DNA from: Pseudacidovorax sp. NFM-22
Lineage (GTDB): Bacteria; Pseudomonadota; Gammaproteobacteria; Burkholderiales; Burkholderiaceae_C
Length of the DNA stretch: 64,000 bases
Direction of reading: 5' to 3'
Assembly (NCBI RefSeq): GCF_021401245.1
Contig: NZ_JACBFY010000006.1
Location: 434,001 to 498,000 of the forward strand
Positions 42,966-51,640 of the stretch are shown piece by piece (position 1 is the first letter of the stretch; every line of letters begins with the position of its first letter). Under the pieces are notes generated by a model that was not told the origin of the DNA, ran no database searches, and worked only from the letters and a program-made list of their open reading frames with translations. Both the position numbers and the translations under genes were made by a program.

Positions 42966-44276
42966 TCAGGCCCCCGCTTTCTCGGCGGCTTTCAGCGCGC
43001 GCTTGAGGTCGTCGATCAGGTCGTCCGCATCCTCCAGGCCGATGGACAGGCGGATCGTCCCTTGCCCGATGCCCGCGCCTGCCAGCGCCTCGTCGCTCAT
43101 GCGGAAGTGCGTGGTGCTGGCCGGATGGATCACCAGCGAGCGGCAGTCGCCCACGTTGGCCAGGTGGCTGAACAGCCGCAGCGCCTCGATGAAGGCCTTG
43201 CCCTGCGTCCGGCTGCCCTTGATGTCGAAGCTGAACACCGCCCCCGCCCCACGTGCGCCACCGCGGAGCAGCCGGCCGGCCAGCGCGTGGCTGGGGTGCG
43301 ACTCCAGCAGCGGATGCCCCACGCGTGAGACAAAGGGATGGCTGGCCAGGAACTGCACCACGCGCTCGGTGTTGGCCACGTGGCGCTCCATGCGCAGCGG
43401 CAGCGTTTCGATGCCCTGCAGGATCAGCCAGGCCGTGTGCGGGCTCATGGCCGCGCCGAAGTCGCGCAGGCCCTCGCGGCGGGCGCGCAGCAGGAAGGCG
43501 CCCACGGTGCTCTCCTCGCTGAACACCATGCCGTGGAAGCCGTCGTAGCCCTGCGTCAGCTCCGGAAAGCGGCCGGAAGCCTCCCAGTCGAAGCTGCCGC
43601 CGTCGACCAGCACGCCGCCGATCACCGTGCCGTGGCCCGAGAGGAACTTGGTGGCCGAGTGGTAGACCAGGTCCGCGCCCCAGTCGAAGGGCTTGATGAG
43701 GTAGGGCGAGGTGAGCGTCGAATCGACCAGCAGCGGCACCTTGGCCTCGCGGGCGATCTGGGCGATGGTGGGAATGTCCAGCACGTCCAGGCCGGGGTTG
43801 CCGACGGTCTCGCCGAAGAGCAGCTTCGTCTCCGGCCGGATGGCGGCGCGCCAGCCATCGATGTCGCCGGGCTTGACGAAGGTCGTCTCGATGCCGAAGC
43901 GGCGCATCGTGTAGTGCAGCAGGTTCTGCGAGCCGCCGTAGAGTGCCGTGCTGGCCACGATGTGCGAGCCCGCGCCCATCAGCGTGGCCACGGCCAGGTG
44001 CAGTGCGGCCTGGCCGCTGGCGGTCGCGATGGCGCCGATGCCGCCTTCGAGCGCGGCCACCCGCTGCTCCAGGACCGCATTGGTCGGGTTGCTGATGCGG
44101 CTGTAGACGTGGCCGGCGCGCTCCAGGTTGAAGAGCGCCGCCGCATGGTCGCTGGATTCGAAGACGAAGGAGGTCGTCAGGTGGATGGGCACCGCGCGGG
44201 CGCCGGTGGCCGGGTCGGGCGCGGCGCCGGCATGCAGCGCGAGCGTGTCGAAGCCGGGGTCGGAATAGCCAGTCAT
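42966..44276 (-). CDS. metY: O-acetylhomoserine aminocarboxypropyltransferase (sulfhydrylase)
   Basis: 436-residue PLP enzyme of the Cys/Met metabolism family. It converts O-acetylhomoserine plus sulfide to homocysteine for methionine synthesis. The PLP lysine lies in SATKFLSGHGT; other landmarks are FDTLALHAGAAPDP (typical MetY N-terminus), YSRISNPTNAVLE, SGQAALHLA, YGGSQNLL and VGNPGLDVLDI. Length near 430 rather than 390 favours MetY over cystathionine enzymes. Divergent from the CBS gene across 159 bp; I could not identify a SAM riboswitch there. Confidence 0.92.
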   Translation of the reverse strand: MTGYSDPGFDTLALHAGAAPDPATGARAVPIHLTTSFVFESSDHAAALFNLERAGHVYSRISNPTNAVLEQRVAALEGGIGAIATASGQAALHLAVATLMGAGSHIVASTALYGGSQNLLHYTMRRFGIETTFVKPGDIDGWRAAIRPETKLLFGETVGNPGLDVLDIPTIAQIAREAKVPLLVDSTLTSPYLIKPFDWGADLVYHSATKFLSGHGTVIGGVLVDGGSFDWEASGRFPELTQGYDGFHGMVFSEESTVGAFLLRARREGLRDFGAAMSPHTAWLILQGIETLPLRMERHVANTERVVQFLASHPFVSRVGHPLLESHPSHALAGRLLRGGARGAGAVFSFDIKGSRTQGKAFIEALRLFSHLANVGDCRSLVIHPASTTHFRMSDEALAGAGIGQGTIRLSIGLEDADDLIDDLKRALKAAEKAGA

Positions 44277-44435
44277 GGCTGGGCTCCGAACGGGGGGCGG
44301 GCGGAAAGGCGAGGTATCAAGCGTGTCTCCTTGTCAGTGCCTGCGGGCTGGCCCTGATAAAAGTGTCGAGGCCGGGCGCCAGTCGCGAGGGATTGTGGGC
44401 TATATTTTCAGGACGGTTTCTTGAGGAGCACCCCG

Positions 44436-44903
44436 ATGAAAGTCAGCGACATCCTGCGCGTGAAGGGCAACACGCTCTACACGATCGGCCCCGACGATCC
44501 GCTGGCCGAGGCGGTGGGCATCATGGCGGACAAGGACATCGGCTCGCTGGTGGTCATGTCCCATGGCGACTTGGTGGGCATGCTCACCTTCCGCGAGGTG
44601 ATCCTGCAGATCCAGCGCAACGGCGGCGCCATCGGCGACACCCGGGTGCGCACGGCCATGGACGACGCGCCCCTGACCTGCACCAACGGCACCGACCTCG
44701 ACGAGGTCCGGCGCATGATGCTGGAGCGCCATGCCCGCTACATGCCGGTCATGGACAAGCGCATGCTGATGGGCGTGATCAGCTTCTACGACGTGGCCAA
44801 GGCCGTGGTGGACAGCCAGAACTTCGAGAACAAGATGCTCAAGGCCTACATCCGTGATTGGCCGGCGGAAGAAGAGAACGCACAGAACCAGCCCTCGCTC
44901 TGA
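44436..44903 (+). CDS. CBS-domain-pair protein
   Basis: 155 residues consisting of two CBS motifs (about 5-60 and 75-130), e.g. TIGPDDPLAEAVGIMADKDIGSLVV and RHARYMPVMDKRMLMGVISFYDVAK (parts quoted). CBS pairs bind adenine nucleotides and act as energy-state sensors; a free-standing pair has no known catalytic activity. Start at ATG 44436 is fixed by GAGGAG at 44423-44428; a TTG slightly upstream is excluded by this. An AT-rich element TATATT at 44401-44406 may be the -10. Followed by a strong terminator. Confidence 0.88.
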   Translation: MKVSDILRVKGNTLYTIGPDDPLAEAVGIMADKDIGSLVVMSHGDLVGMLTFREVILQIQRNGGAIGDTRVRTAMDDAPLTCTNGTDLDEVRRMMLERHARYMPVMDKRMLMGVISFYDVAKAVVDSQNFENKMLKAYIRDWPAEEENAQNQPSL

Positions 44904-44923
44904 GGCGAGGCCGCGTCAAGACG

Positions 44924-44957
44924 AGCCGCGTCGCCTGCTGGGCCACGCGGCTTTTTT
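44924..44957 (+). terminator. Intrinsic terminator after the CBS gene
   Basis: 8-bp GC-rich stem (AGCCGCGT at 44924-44931 with ACGCGGCT at 44945-44952) followed by a six-T run at 44952-44957 on the plus strand. Confidence 0.85.
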
Positions 44958-44985
44958 GTGGCTGCGCGCAGGCGACAGGAGGACG

Positions 44986-46212
44986 TCACCCCAGTTCAGC
45001 GGCTTGATGGATCGTCTCGCGCACCCGCGGATAGATCTGCGCATTCCACTTGCTGCCGCTGAACACGCCGTAGTGGCCCACGCCCGCCTGGAGGTGGTGC
45101 GCCTTGAGATAGGGCCGGATGCTGCTGCACAGGTCTTGCGCGGCCACCGTCTGGCCCACGGCGCAGATGTCGTCGCGCTCGCCCTCCACGGTGAGCAGGG
45201 CGGTGCGGCGGATGGCCCGTGGCTCGACGCGGCGACCTGCCACGGTGAGTTCGCCGCGCGGCAGGTCGTAGGTCTGGAAGACCCGCTCCACCGTCTCCAG
45301 GTAGAACTCGGCCGGCAGGTCGTTGACGGCGAAATACTCCTCATAGAAGGTGCGGATCGCCTGCGCCTTGTCCATCTCGCCTTCGACCACATGCGCGTAG
45401 AGGCGGCGGAACTGCTCCTTGTGGCGTTCCATGTTCATGCTCATGAAGGCCGAGAGCTGGACGAAACCGGGGTACACCCGGCGCATGAAGCCGGCGTGAG
45501 GCAGCGGCACATGGCTGATCAGGTTGCGCTCGAACCAGTCGATGGGCCGCTCGGTGGCCAGGCGGTTGACCTGCGTGGGGTTGATGCGGCAATCCACCGG
45601 CCCGGCCATCAGCGTCAGGCTGCGCGGGGTGGCGGGGTCGTCGTCCTCGGCCATCAGCGCGGTGGCGGCCAGGGCGGCCACGCAAGGCTGGCACACCGCC
45701 ACCAGATGCACGCCAGGCCCGACCGCGCGCAGGAAGTCCATCAGCTGCAGCGTGTACTCGTCCAGGCCGAAGCGGCCATGGGCCAGCGACACGTCGCGCG
45801 CGTTGTGCCAGTCGGTGATGTAGACATCGTGGTCGCGCAGCAGGGTGCGCACCGTTTCGCGCAGCAGTGTGGCGAAATGGCCCGACAACGGTGCGGCCAG
45901 CAGCACGGGGGGCTCCGCTGGTGCATCGGCCGGCCGCAATTTGCGAAAGCGCAGCAGTGTGCCGAAGGGGGCCTGGAGGGCCTTTTCCTCGACCACGGGC
46001 ACCGCCTCGCCGTTGATCACGACCTCATGGATGCCGTAGTCGGGGCGCTGGTGGGTGAGCTTGAGCCGGTCGAACACATCCATGGCCGCCGACAGGCGCC
46101 GGGGAATGGTGCGCTCGTTGCCCGCGGCGAAGAGGGCATGTCCGAAGAAGTGCGACAGCTGCCGCAGCGGCGACAGCAGGTCGGCCTGCATTTGATAGGC
46201 CTGGTACAGCAT
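44986..46212 (-). CDS. phaZ: Intracellular polyhydroxyalkanoate depolymerase
   Basis: 408-residue PhaZ1-type enzyme that mobilises stored polyester granules. Family landmarks: MLYQAYQMQADLLSPLRQL at the N-terminus, the Cys-containing nucleophile motif VAVCQP (these depolymerases use Cys rather than Ser), ADGs are absent; DRINPTQVN-like VDCRINPTQVN, ITDWHNARDV, and the C-terminal His in GVGHYGVFSGSKWN. The ATG at 46212 matches the usual start. It complements phaCA at 26-29 kb. Divergent from a GST gene with a sigma-54 promoter between them. Confidence 0.92.
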   Translation of the reverse strand: MLYQAYQMQADLLSPLRQLSHFFGHALFAAGNERTIPRRLSAAMDVFDRLKLTHQRPDYGIHEVVINGEAVPVVEEKALQAPFGTLLRFRKLRPADAPAEPPVLLAAPLSGHFATLLRETVRTLLRDHDVYITDWHNARDVSLAHGRFGLDEYTLQLMDFLRAVGPGVHLVAVCQPCVAALAATALMAEDDDPATPRSLTLMAGPVDCRINPTQVNRLATERPIDWFERNLISHVPLPHAGFMRRVYPGFVQLSAFMSMNMERHKEQFRRLYAHVVEGEMDKAQAIRTFYEEYFAVNDLPAEFYLETVERVFQTYDLPRGELTVAGRRVEPRAIRRTALLTVEGERDDICAVGQTVAAQDLCSSIRPYLKAHHLQAGVGHYGVFSGSKWNAQIYPRVRETIHQAAELG

Positions 46213-46277
46213 GTCCCGGTCAAGGCAAGTTGCGGGCCAAGCCGGTGCATGGGCGGGCGGCGGCCGATGCACTGTTC

Positions 46278-46293
46278 TGGCACAGGCTTTGCA
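46278..46293 (+). promoter_or_regulatory. Sigma-54 (RpoN) promoter upstream of the GST gene
   Basis: TGGCAC at 46278-46283 and TTGCA at 46289-46293, with exactly 10 bp between the invariant GG and GC, matching the RpoN consensus. Transcription would start near 46304, 27 nt before the ATG at 46331, and the leader contains GGAG. An inverted repeat GTGCAT (46245-46250) / ATGCAC (46267-46272) lies just upstream and might bind a regulator, although enhancer sites for RpoN activators usually lie further away. Confidence 0.68.
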
Positions 46294-46330
46294 CTGCTGC
46301 CGGTGGAGTCACCGATTGGAGCAATGCGAC

Positions 46331-46987
46331 ATGGCCAAGGCCGTTCTCACCATCAGCAGCAAGAACTACGGCGCATGGGCCCTCCGCGGGTGGCTGATGT
46401 GCAGGCTGGCGGGTCTGGATTTCGTCGAGAAGGTCATCCCGCCCGACGATCCGGCCATGAAGGCGGAGATGCTGCTGCTGTCCTCGTCCATGCTCGTGCC
46501 CTCGCTGGAGCACCGGGGCATCCGGGTGTGGGACACGATGGCCATCGGCGAGTACTTGCACGAGAACTTCCCCAAGGCCGGCCTGCTGCCCACGGATGCA
46601 GCCGCCCGCGCCCACTGCCGTGCGATCTGCGGCGAAATGCATTCGGGCTTTTCGGCCCTGCGCGGTGCGCTGCCCATGAACATCAAGGCCCGCTTCAAGG
46701 ACTTCAAGGTGTGGTCGCGCGCCCAGGCCGACATCGACCGCATCGTGGCGATCTGGCGCGAATGCCTGTCGACCTATGGCGGCCCCTTCCTCTTCGGCGA
46801 CCGGCCGGGCCTGGCCGATGCGATGTATGCGCCGGTGGTGACGCGCTTTCGCAGCTACGGTGTGGCGCTGGACGACCTGTGCGCTTCCTACAGCCAGCAG
46901 GTGCTGGAACTGCCGGCCATGCGCGAATGGATGGCCGCGGCCCTGCAGGAGCCCGAAGAGATCGACGAACTCGACGCGGAGTTCTGA
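46331..46987 (+). CDS. Glutathione S-transferase family protein
   Basis: 218 residues. N-terminal thioredoxin-like domain with SSKNYGAWALRGWLMCRLAG, the proline loop SSSMLVPSLEH and DTMAIGEYLHE for glutathione; C-terminal helical domain with GPFLFGDRPGLADAMYAPVVTRF (parts quoted). It belongs to the bacterial SspA/GstA-like group often annotated only as GST. Substrate unknown. The sigma-54 promoter upstream suggests control by nitrogen, stress or another RpoN-dependent cue. The C-terminal tail is acidic. Confidence 0.85.
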   Translation: MAKAVLTISSKNYGAWALRGWLMCRLAGLDFVEKVIPPDDPAMKAEMLLLSSSMLVPSLEHRGIRVWDTMAIGEYLHENFPKAGLLPTDAAARAHCRAICGEMHSGFSALRGALPMNIKARFKDFKVWSRAQADIDRIVAIWRECLSTYGGPFLFGDRPGLADAMYAPVVTRFRSYGVALDDLCASYSQQVLELPAMREWMAAALQEPEEIDELDAEF

Positions 46988-47035
46988 CCGCGTCCCGGCG
47001 CCTGGCGTGGCCAGGCAAGCAGGAACGAAAGACGC

Positions 47036-47635
47036 TCAGTCCCGGGCCGGCCGAATCGCCGACTTGGGCCGGAAGGCCTTGCAGACGTCGTCGTGCGTCT
47101 CCAGGTAGGGCCCGCCGATCAGGTCGATGCAGTAGGGCACGGCCGCAAAGATGCCGGGAACGGTCTGGCTGCCATCGGCCGCCTTGAGTCCTTCCAGCGT
47201 CTCGGCGATGGACTTGGGCTGGCCGGGCAGGTTGATGATCAGGCTGCGATCACGGACCACCGCCACCTGGCGCGACAGGATCGCCGTGGGCACGAAGCGA
47301 AGGCCGATCTGCCGCATCTGCTCGCCGAAGCCGGGCATCTCCTTGTGGGCGACGGCCAGCGTGGCCTCGGGCGTCACGTCGCGCGGTGCGGGGCCGGTGC
47401 CGCCGGTGGTCAGCACCAGGCTGCAGCCAGCGTCCACCAGCTCGATCAGCGCGGCGCTGATGCGCGCGGCCTCGTCGGGGATGAGGCGGGGTTCGAAGGC
47501 GATGGGATTCTTCAGCGCCCGCGTCAGCCAGTCCTGCAGAGCCGGCAGGCCCTTGTCCTCGTAGACGCCGCTGCTGGCGCGGTCGCTGACCGAGACGATG
47601 CCGATCTTGACCGGCTCGAAATCGGCGGCGGCCAT
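47036..47635 (-). CDS. mog: Molybdopterin adenylyltransferase
   Basis: 199 residues. Adenylylates molybdopterin before molybdate insertion by MoeA; needed for molybdenum enzymes such as the nitrate reductase encoded at 56-59 kb. Motifs: IVSVSDRASSGVYEDKG, the MoCF-BD signature LTTGGTGPAPRDVTPEA and SLIINLPGQPKSI. Length and VYEDKG agree with Mog rather than MoaB. The ATG overlaps the stop of darP (TGATG), which links the two in one transcript. Confidence 0.9.
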   Translation of the reverse strand: MAAADFEPVKIGIVSVSDRASSGVYEDKGLPALQDWLTRALKNPIAFEPRLIPDEAARISAALIELVDAGCSLVLTTGGTGPAPRDVTPEATLAVAHKEMPGFGEQMRQIGLRFVPTAILSRQVAVVRDRSLIINLPGQPKSIAETLEGLKAADGSQTVPGIFAAVPYCIDLIGGPYLETHDDVCKAFRPKSAIRPARD

Positions 47636-48291
47636 CAGGCGTCTTCCTCGCGCGACTGGGCCGAGGCCTGGTCGGCATGGTCGTCGTCGCCATGCACCGA
47701 CAGCTGCTCGCGGATGCGCTGGAACAGCTCGCGGAAGGCCTTGCCCTGGCGGGGCGCCTCGCCGGGCTTGCCGGCCTGGTGGTCCTTGCGGGCCTGGCGC
47801 ACCAGGGCGCGCATCTGCTGGGCATCGGTGCCGGGGTGGGTCTCGATCCAGGCGCCCAGGGCGTCGTCGTCGGCCAGCAGGCGCTCGCGCCACTGCTCGG
47901 CCTCGTGCAGCATGGCGGTGGCCTGGGCGGGGCCGCGGGCCTGCTCGTCGAGGGCGGTGCGCACCGCGTCCAGCGTCTCGGGGTCCAGCTTGCGCATCAG
48001 CTTGCCGACGAACTGCGACTGTCGCCGACGGCCTTCGAAGTTGGTGATGCGGCCGAGTTCCTTGAGGGCCTCGATGAGCTGGTCGGGCAGTTGCAGGCGC
48101 TCGCGCGCCTCGCCGCGCAGCGTGAGCAGGGCCTCGCCCAGCGCCTGCAGCTCGGCGCTTTCGCGCTTGAGGTCGGTCTTGCTGGTCTCGATGCCGCCCT
48201 TGAGCTCGCGCTTGTATTCGATGTCGAGTTCGCTGCCTTCGGCGACGAACTGGCCACGGACGAAGTAGCCTTTTTTGGGTTTGCGGGGCAT
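47635..48291 (-). CDS. darP: Ribosome biogenesis factor YjgA (DarP)
   Basis: 218 residues, highly charged and helical. DarP (YjgA) associates with late 50S assembly intermediates. Matches to the family: KSKTDLKRE-like SKTDLKRESAELQALGEAL, LPDQLIEALKELGRITNFEGRRRQSQFVGKLMRKLD and the C-terminal KAFRELFQRIREQ (parts quoted). ATG at 48291 (protein starting PRKPKKGYF) replaces the longer upstream frame because it starts the conserved region. Divergent from pmbA, its common neighbour in Proteobacteria. Confidence 0.9.
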   Translation of the reverse strand: MPRKPKKGYFVRGQFVAEGSELDIEYKRELKGGIETSKTDLKRESAELQALGEALLTLRGEARERLQLPDQLIEALKELGRITNFEGRRRQSQFVGKLMRKLDPETLDAVRTALDEQARGPAQATAMLHEAEQWRERLLADDDALGAWIETHPGTDAQQMRALVRQARKDHQAGKPGEAPRQGKAFRELFQRIREQLSVHGDDDHADQASAQSREEDA

Positions 48292-48352
48292 GGCGGGGGA
48301 ATTGGGTGCGCCGCCCGGCCATCGGGGGCGCGTCGCTATCATTGTCCCTCAC

Positions 48353-49723
48353 ATGAGCACCACCACTTCGCGCGCGGAAAGCGGCTTCGCCTACAGCCGA
48401 GATTACTTCGAGAACCTGGTCGACACCGCCCTGGCGCATGCCAAGAAGCTGGGTGCCACCGACGCCGGCGCCGAGGCGTCCGAAGGCTGCGGACTGAGCG
48501 TCTCGGTGCGCAAGGGCCAGCTCGAGAACGTGGAGCGCAACCGCGACAAGTCGCTGGGCGTGACCGTCTACGTGGGCAACCGGCGCGGCAACGCCAGCAC
48601 CTCCGACTTCTCGGAAGCGGCCATCCGCCAGACGGTGCAGGCGGCCTACGACATCGCCCGCTTCACCGCCGAGGACCCGGTCGGCGGCCTGCCCGACGAG
48701 GCGGACATCGCCAAGGACCATCCGGAACTGGACCTCTTCCATCCCTGGGCCATCGACAGCGAAGGTGCTGCCCAACTGGCCCTGGAGTGCGAGGCGGCGG
48801 CCCTGTCGACCGACCGCCGCATCACCAACAGCGAAGGCGCGGGCGTGTCGGCGCAGCAGAGCCACTTCTTCAGCGCGCACACGCACGGCTTCCGCGGCGG
48901 CTATGCCAGCTCGCGGCATTCGATCTCGGTGGCGCCCATCGCCGGCCGGGGCGACGACATGCAGCGCGACGCCTGGTACAGCTCCATGCGCTCGGCGGAC
49001 GAGCTGGCCTCGCCGCAGGCCGTGGGCCGCTACGCGGCGGAGCGGGCGCTCAGCCGCCTGAAGTCGCGCAAGATCAAGACCACCGAATGCCCGGTGCTGT
49101 TCGAATCGCCGCTGGCCGCCGGCCTGCTTGGCGGGCTGGTGCAGGCCGTCAGTGGCGGATCGCTGTACCGGCGCAGCACCTTCCTGCTCGACTCGCTGGG
49201 CAAGAACGTGCTGCCCTCGCACATCGACGTGATGGAAGACCCGCACATCCGCCGTGGCAAGGGCAGTGCGCCCTTCGACGACGAGGGCGTGATCACCCGG
49301 GCGCGCACGGTGGTCGATGCCGGCCGGCTGGAAGGCTACTTCCTGTCCACCTATTCGGCCCGCAAGCTGGGCATGAAGACCACGGGCAACGCCGGTGGGT
49401 CGCACAACCTGACGCTGTACTCGCGCCTGACCGACCCGGCCGACGACCTGGACGCCATGCTGCGCAAGCTGGGCACCGGCCTGTTTGTCATCGAGCTGAT
49501 GGGCCAGGGCGTCAACTATGTCACCGGCGACTATTCGCGTGGCGCCAGCGGCTTCTGGGTCGAGAACGGGCAGATCGCCTTTCCGGTGCAGGAGATCACC
49601 ATCGCCGGCAACCTCAAGTCGATGCTGATGGGCATCCAGGCCGTGGGCGCCGACGCCTACAACTACGGCGCCAAGACGGTCGGCTCGATGCTGATCGACC
49701 GGATGAAGGTGGCGGGGGCCTGA
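48353..49723 (+). CDS. pmbA: Metalloprotease PmbA (TldE)
   Basis: 456-residue U62-family protein. With TldD it forms a heterodimeric zinc protease acting in microcin processing and CcdA turnover; TldE itself lacks the zinc ligands. Typical segments: GLSVSVRKGQLENVERNRDK, VYVGNRRGNASTSDF, SSRHSISVAPIAG, HIDVMEDPHIRRGKGSAPFDDEG and NYVTGDYSRGASGFWVENG (parts quoted). tldD is not in the window. Starts 61 bp from the divergent darP; a -10-like TATCAT lies at about 48337-48342. Confidence 0.93.
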   Translation: MSTTTSRAESGFAYSRDYFENLVDTALAHAKKLGATDAGAEASEGCGLSVSVRKGQLENVERNRDKSLGVTVYVGNRRGNASTSDFSEAAIRQTVQAAYDIARFTAEDPVGGLPDEADIAKDHPELDLFHPWAIDSEGAAQLALECEAAALSTDRRITNSEGAGVSAQQSHFFSAHTHGFRGGYASSRHSISVAPIAGRGDDMQRDAWYSSMRSADELASPQAVGRYAAERALSRLKSRKIKTTECPVLFESPLAAGLLGGLVQAVSGGSLYRRSTFLLDSLGKNVLPSHIDVMEDPHIRRGKGSAPFDDEGVITRARTVVDAGRLEGYFLSTYSARKLGMKTTGNAGGSHNLTLYSRLTDPADDLDAMLRKLGTGLFVIELMGQGVNYVTGDYSRGASGFWVENGQIAFPVQEITIAGNLKSMLMGIQAVGADAYNYGAKTVGSMLIDRMKVAGA

Positions 49724-49729
49724 GCCTCT

Positions 49730-50629
49730 TCAGGCCGCGGCCTGCGGGACGGCGGTGAGTCGCGCCAGCAGAGCGCGGGCCTGCGGCGACAGCACCGCCT
49801 CGTCCCGCACGCAGGCCCGCAGTTCGCGGGCCGCCCAGGCGTCCGACAGCGGTACTCGCGCCAGCGCCAGTCCGCGCGCGCAACGCGCCGCCGCGGTGCG
49901 CGGGACCACGCCGACGCCGATGCCCTGCGCCGCCATCCGGCACACCGCCTCAAAGCGTGGCACCCGCACGCGGTAGTGCCACTGCAGCCCGGCCTGGCGG
50001 GCCTGCGCGGCGATGTGCTCCTGCAGCGGGTTGCCGGCCGGCAGCCCCACCATCCCGGCATCGCCCAGTTCGGCCAGTGCCACCCGGCGGCGGCCGGCCA
50101 GCGCATGGCCGCGCGGCAGCACCAGCACCAAGTCGTCGCGGCGGAAGGCGTGGTGCGTCAGGCCGCGGAAGTCGGCGAGGTGCGAGGCGACGCCGATGTC
50201 CGCCAGGCCGGCGCGCACGGCGTCGGCCACGTCCGTGCTGGCGCGCTCGTCCAGGTCCACCGAGACCTGCGGATGCGCCGCCAGGAAGTCGGCTAGGGGG
50301 CCGGGCAGGTGCTCGATCAGCGCGGCGGTGTTGGCCAGCAGGCGCACGCGGCTGCGCAGGCCCTGGCCGTGCTCGGCCATCTCGCCGTACAGGCACTGCA
50401 TCTGCGCCAGCACCGTGCGGGCGTGGTGCAGCAGCGTGCGGCCGGCCTCGGTGGGCGTCACGCCCGCCGCATGCCGCTCCAGCAGCGGGCCGCCCAGCGC
50501 CTGCTCCATGCCGCGCACCCGCTGGCTGGCAGAGGCCAGTGCCATGTGGCTCCGGTCGGCGCCACGGGTCAGGCTGCCGGCCTCGACCACGTGGACGAAG
50601 AGGCGCAGGTCGGTCAGGTCGAATCGCAT
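49730..50629 (-). CDS. LysR-family transcriptional regulator
   Basis: 299 residues with an N-terminal helix-turn-helix (LRLFVHVVEAGSLTRGADRSHMALASASQRVRGME, quoted in part) and a C-terminal effector domain. Start at ATG 50629 (protein starting RFDLTDLRLF) preferred over the ATG nine bases upstream. It is divergent from a TauE/SafE permease gene across 211 bp, the classic arrangement in which a LysR protein controls its neighbour; a perfect dyad lies between them. Its 3' end is 6 nt from the pmbA stop. Confidence 0.88.
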   Translation of the reverse strand: MRFDLTDLRLFVHVVEAGSLTRGADRSHMALASASQRVRGMEQALGGPLLERHAAGVTPTEAGRTLLHHARTVLAQMQCLYGEMAEHGQGLRSRVRLLANTAALIEHLPGPLADFLAAHPQVSVDLDERASTDVADAVRAGLADIGVASHLADFRGLTHHAFRRDDLVLVLPRGHALAGRRRVALAELGDAGMVGLPAGNPLQEHIAAQARQAGLQWHYRVRVPRFEAVCRMAAQGIGVGVVPRTAAARCARGLALARVPLSDAWAARELRACVRDEAVLSPQARALLARLTAVPQAAA

Positions 50630-50679
50630 GCCGCGCAAGTTAGCACGCGAAAGCGGCGGCGGGGCGGAAGGCCCCCGGG

Positions 50680-50696
50680 CTCAGGCACAGCCTGAG
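50680..50696. promoter_or_regulatory. Perfect dyad in the LysR/TauE intergenic region, candidate operator
   Basis: CTCAGGC at 50680-50686 and GCCTGAG at 50690-50696 form a perfect 7-bp inverted repeat around ACA. The site is 51 bp from the LysR start codon and 145 bp from the permease start. Size and symmetry suit a LysR-type primary binding site, though the T-N11-A core is not exact. A transcript hairpin is the alternative. Confidence 0.4.
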
Positions 50697-50840
50697 GGGG
50701 CTGCGTTTCTTCCGCATTGGCGGCGTGCGGCTGGGGCGGCCAGACTCGGCCTCTCATCCACCGCGTTGCCCTTGCCGACCTTCACACCATGGCCTGTCCT
50801 CGCCACTCCCCGAATGCCGCGTCGGCCGGCCCCGTGCGCC

Positions 50841-51599
50841 ATGTCGGCTGAGCTGTCCTCGGGCCCGTTCTGGGCGCTGACCGCCAGCGTGTTCGTGCTC
50901 GCCGGGGCCGTGAAGGGGCTGCTCGGCCTGGGCCTGCCCACGCTGTCGATGGCCCTGCTGGCGCTCTGGATGCCGCCGGCCCAGGCGGCGGCGCTGCTGG
51001 TGCTGCCGTCGCTGGTGACCAATCTCTGGCAGGCCGGACCCTGGCGCGAGGCCTTGGCGCTGCTGCGCTGCACGATGGGTCTGCAGGTCGGCATGGCTGC
51101 AGGCACGCTGGGCGGACTGGCGGTGTGGGGCCCGCCTTCGGGCCGCACCGGCGTGCTGCTGCTGGGGCTGGCGCTGATGGCCTATGCCGCCTGGGGCCTC
51201 GCCGGCCGTGCGCCGACCTTGACGCCTGCGCAGGCCCGCTGGATGGGGCCGGCGGCCGGCCTGTCGACCGGCGTTCTGACGGCGCTCACCGGCGTGTTCG
51301 TGATGCCCGTGGTGCCCTATCTGCAGGGCCTGGGGCTTCCGCGGGCCGCGTTGATGCGGGCGATGGGCCTGTCTTTCAGCACCTGCACACTGGCGCTGGG
51401 CATGGGGCTGGCGGGCAATTCGGACGGGGTGCCGGCGGCATCGTGGTGGCCTTCGCTGGCCTTGCTGGTGCCGGCCTGGCTCGGCATGGCGCTGGGGCAG
51501 CGTCTGCAGGCGCGCCTGCCGTTGCCGGTGTTCCGGCGCTGCTTCTTCGCCGGGCTGGCGCTGCTGGGCGGATGGATGGTGCTGCGCGCGGTCGTCTGA
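50841..51599 (+). CDS. TauE/SafE-family (sulfite exporter-like) membrane permease
   Basis: 252 residues, about eight membrane helices in two inverted halves; the repeated family feature is visible as GAVKGLLGLGLPTLSM in the first half and GLSTGVLTALTGVFVMPVVPYLQ in the second. TauE/SafE proteins export sulfite, sulfoacetate or other organic anions. The substrate is unknown; regulation by the divergent LysR protein is likely. Confidence 0.87.
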   Translation: MSAELSSGPFWALTASVFVLAGAVKGLLGLGLPTLSMALLALWMPPAQAAALLVLPSLVTNLWQAGPWREALALLRCTMGLQVGMAAGTLGGLAVWGPPSGRTGVLLLGLALMAYAAWGLAGRAPTLTPAQARWMGPAAGLSTGVLTALTGVFVMPVVPYLQGLGLPRAALMRAMGLSFSTCTLALGMGLAGNSDGVPAASWWPSLALLVPAWLGMALGQRLQARLPLPVFRRCFFAGLALLGGWMVLRAVV

Positions 51600-51640
51600 G
51601 CGGATGCGGACTGGCGCAGGCCCCGGAGGGCGGCGCGCGT

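Noticed and set aside
44395..44406. TATATT as a full sigma-70 promoter for the CBS gene
   Set aside because: No acceptable -35 at 16-18 bp; kept only as a possible -10 in the gene entry.
44277..44435. SAM-responsive riboswitch upstream of metY
   Set aside because: I looked for paired stems with conserved SAM-box bases on the minus strand and found none that I could support.
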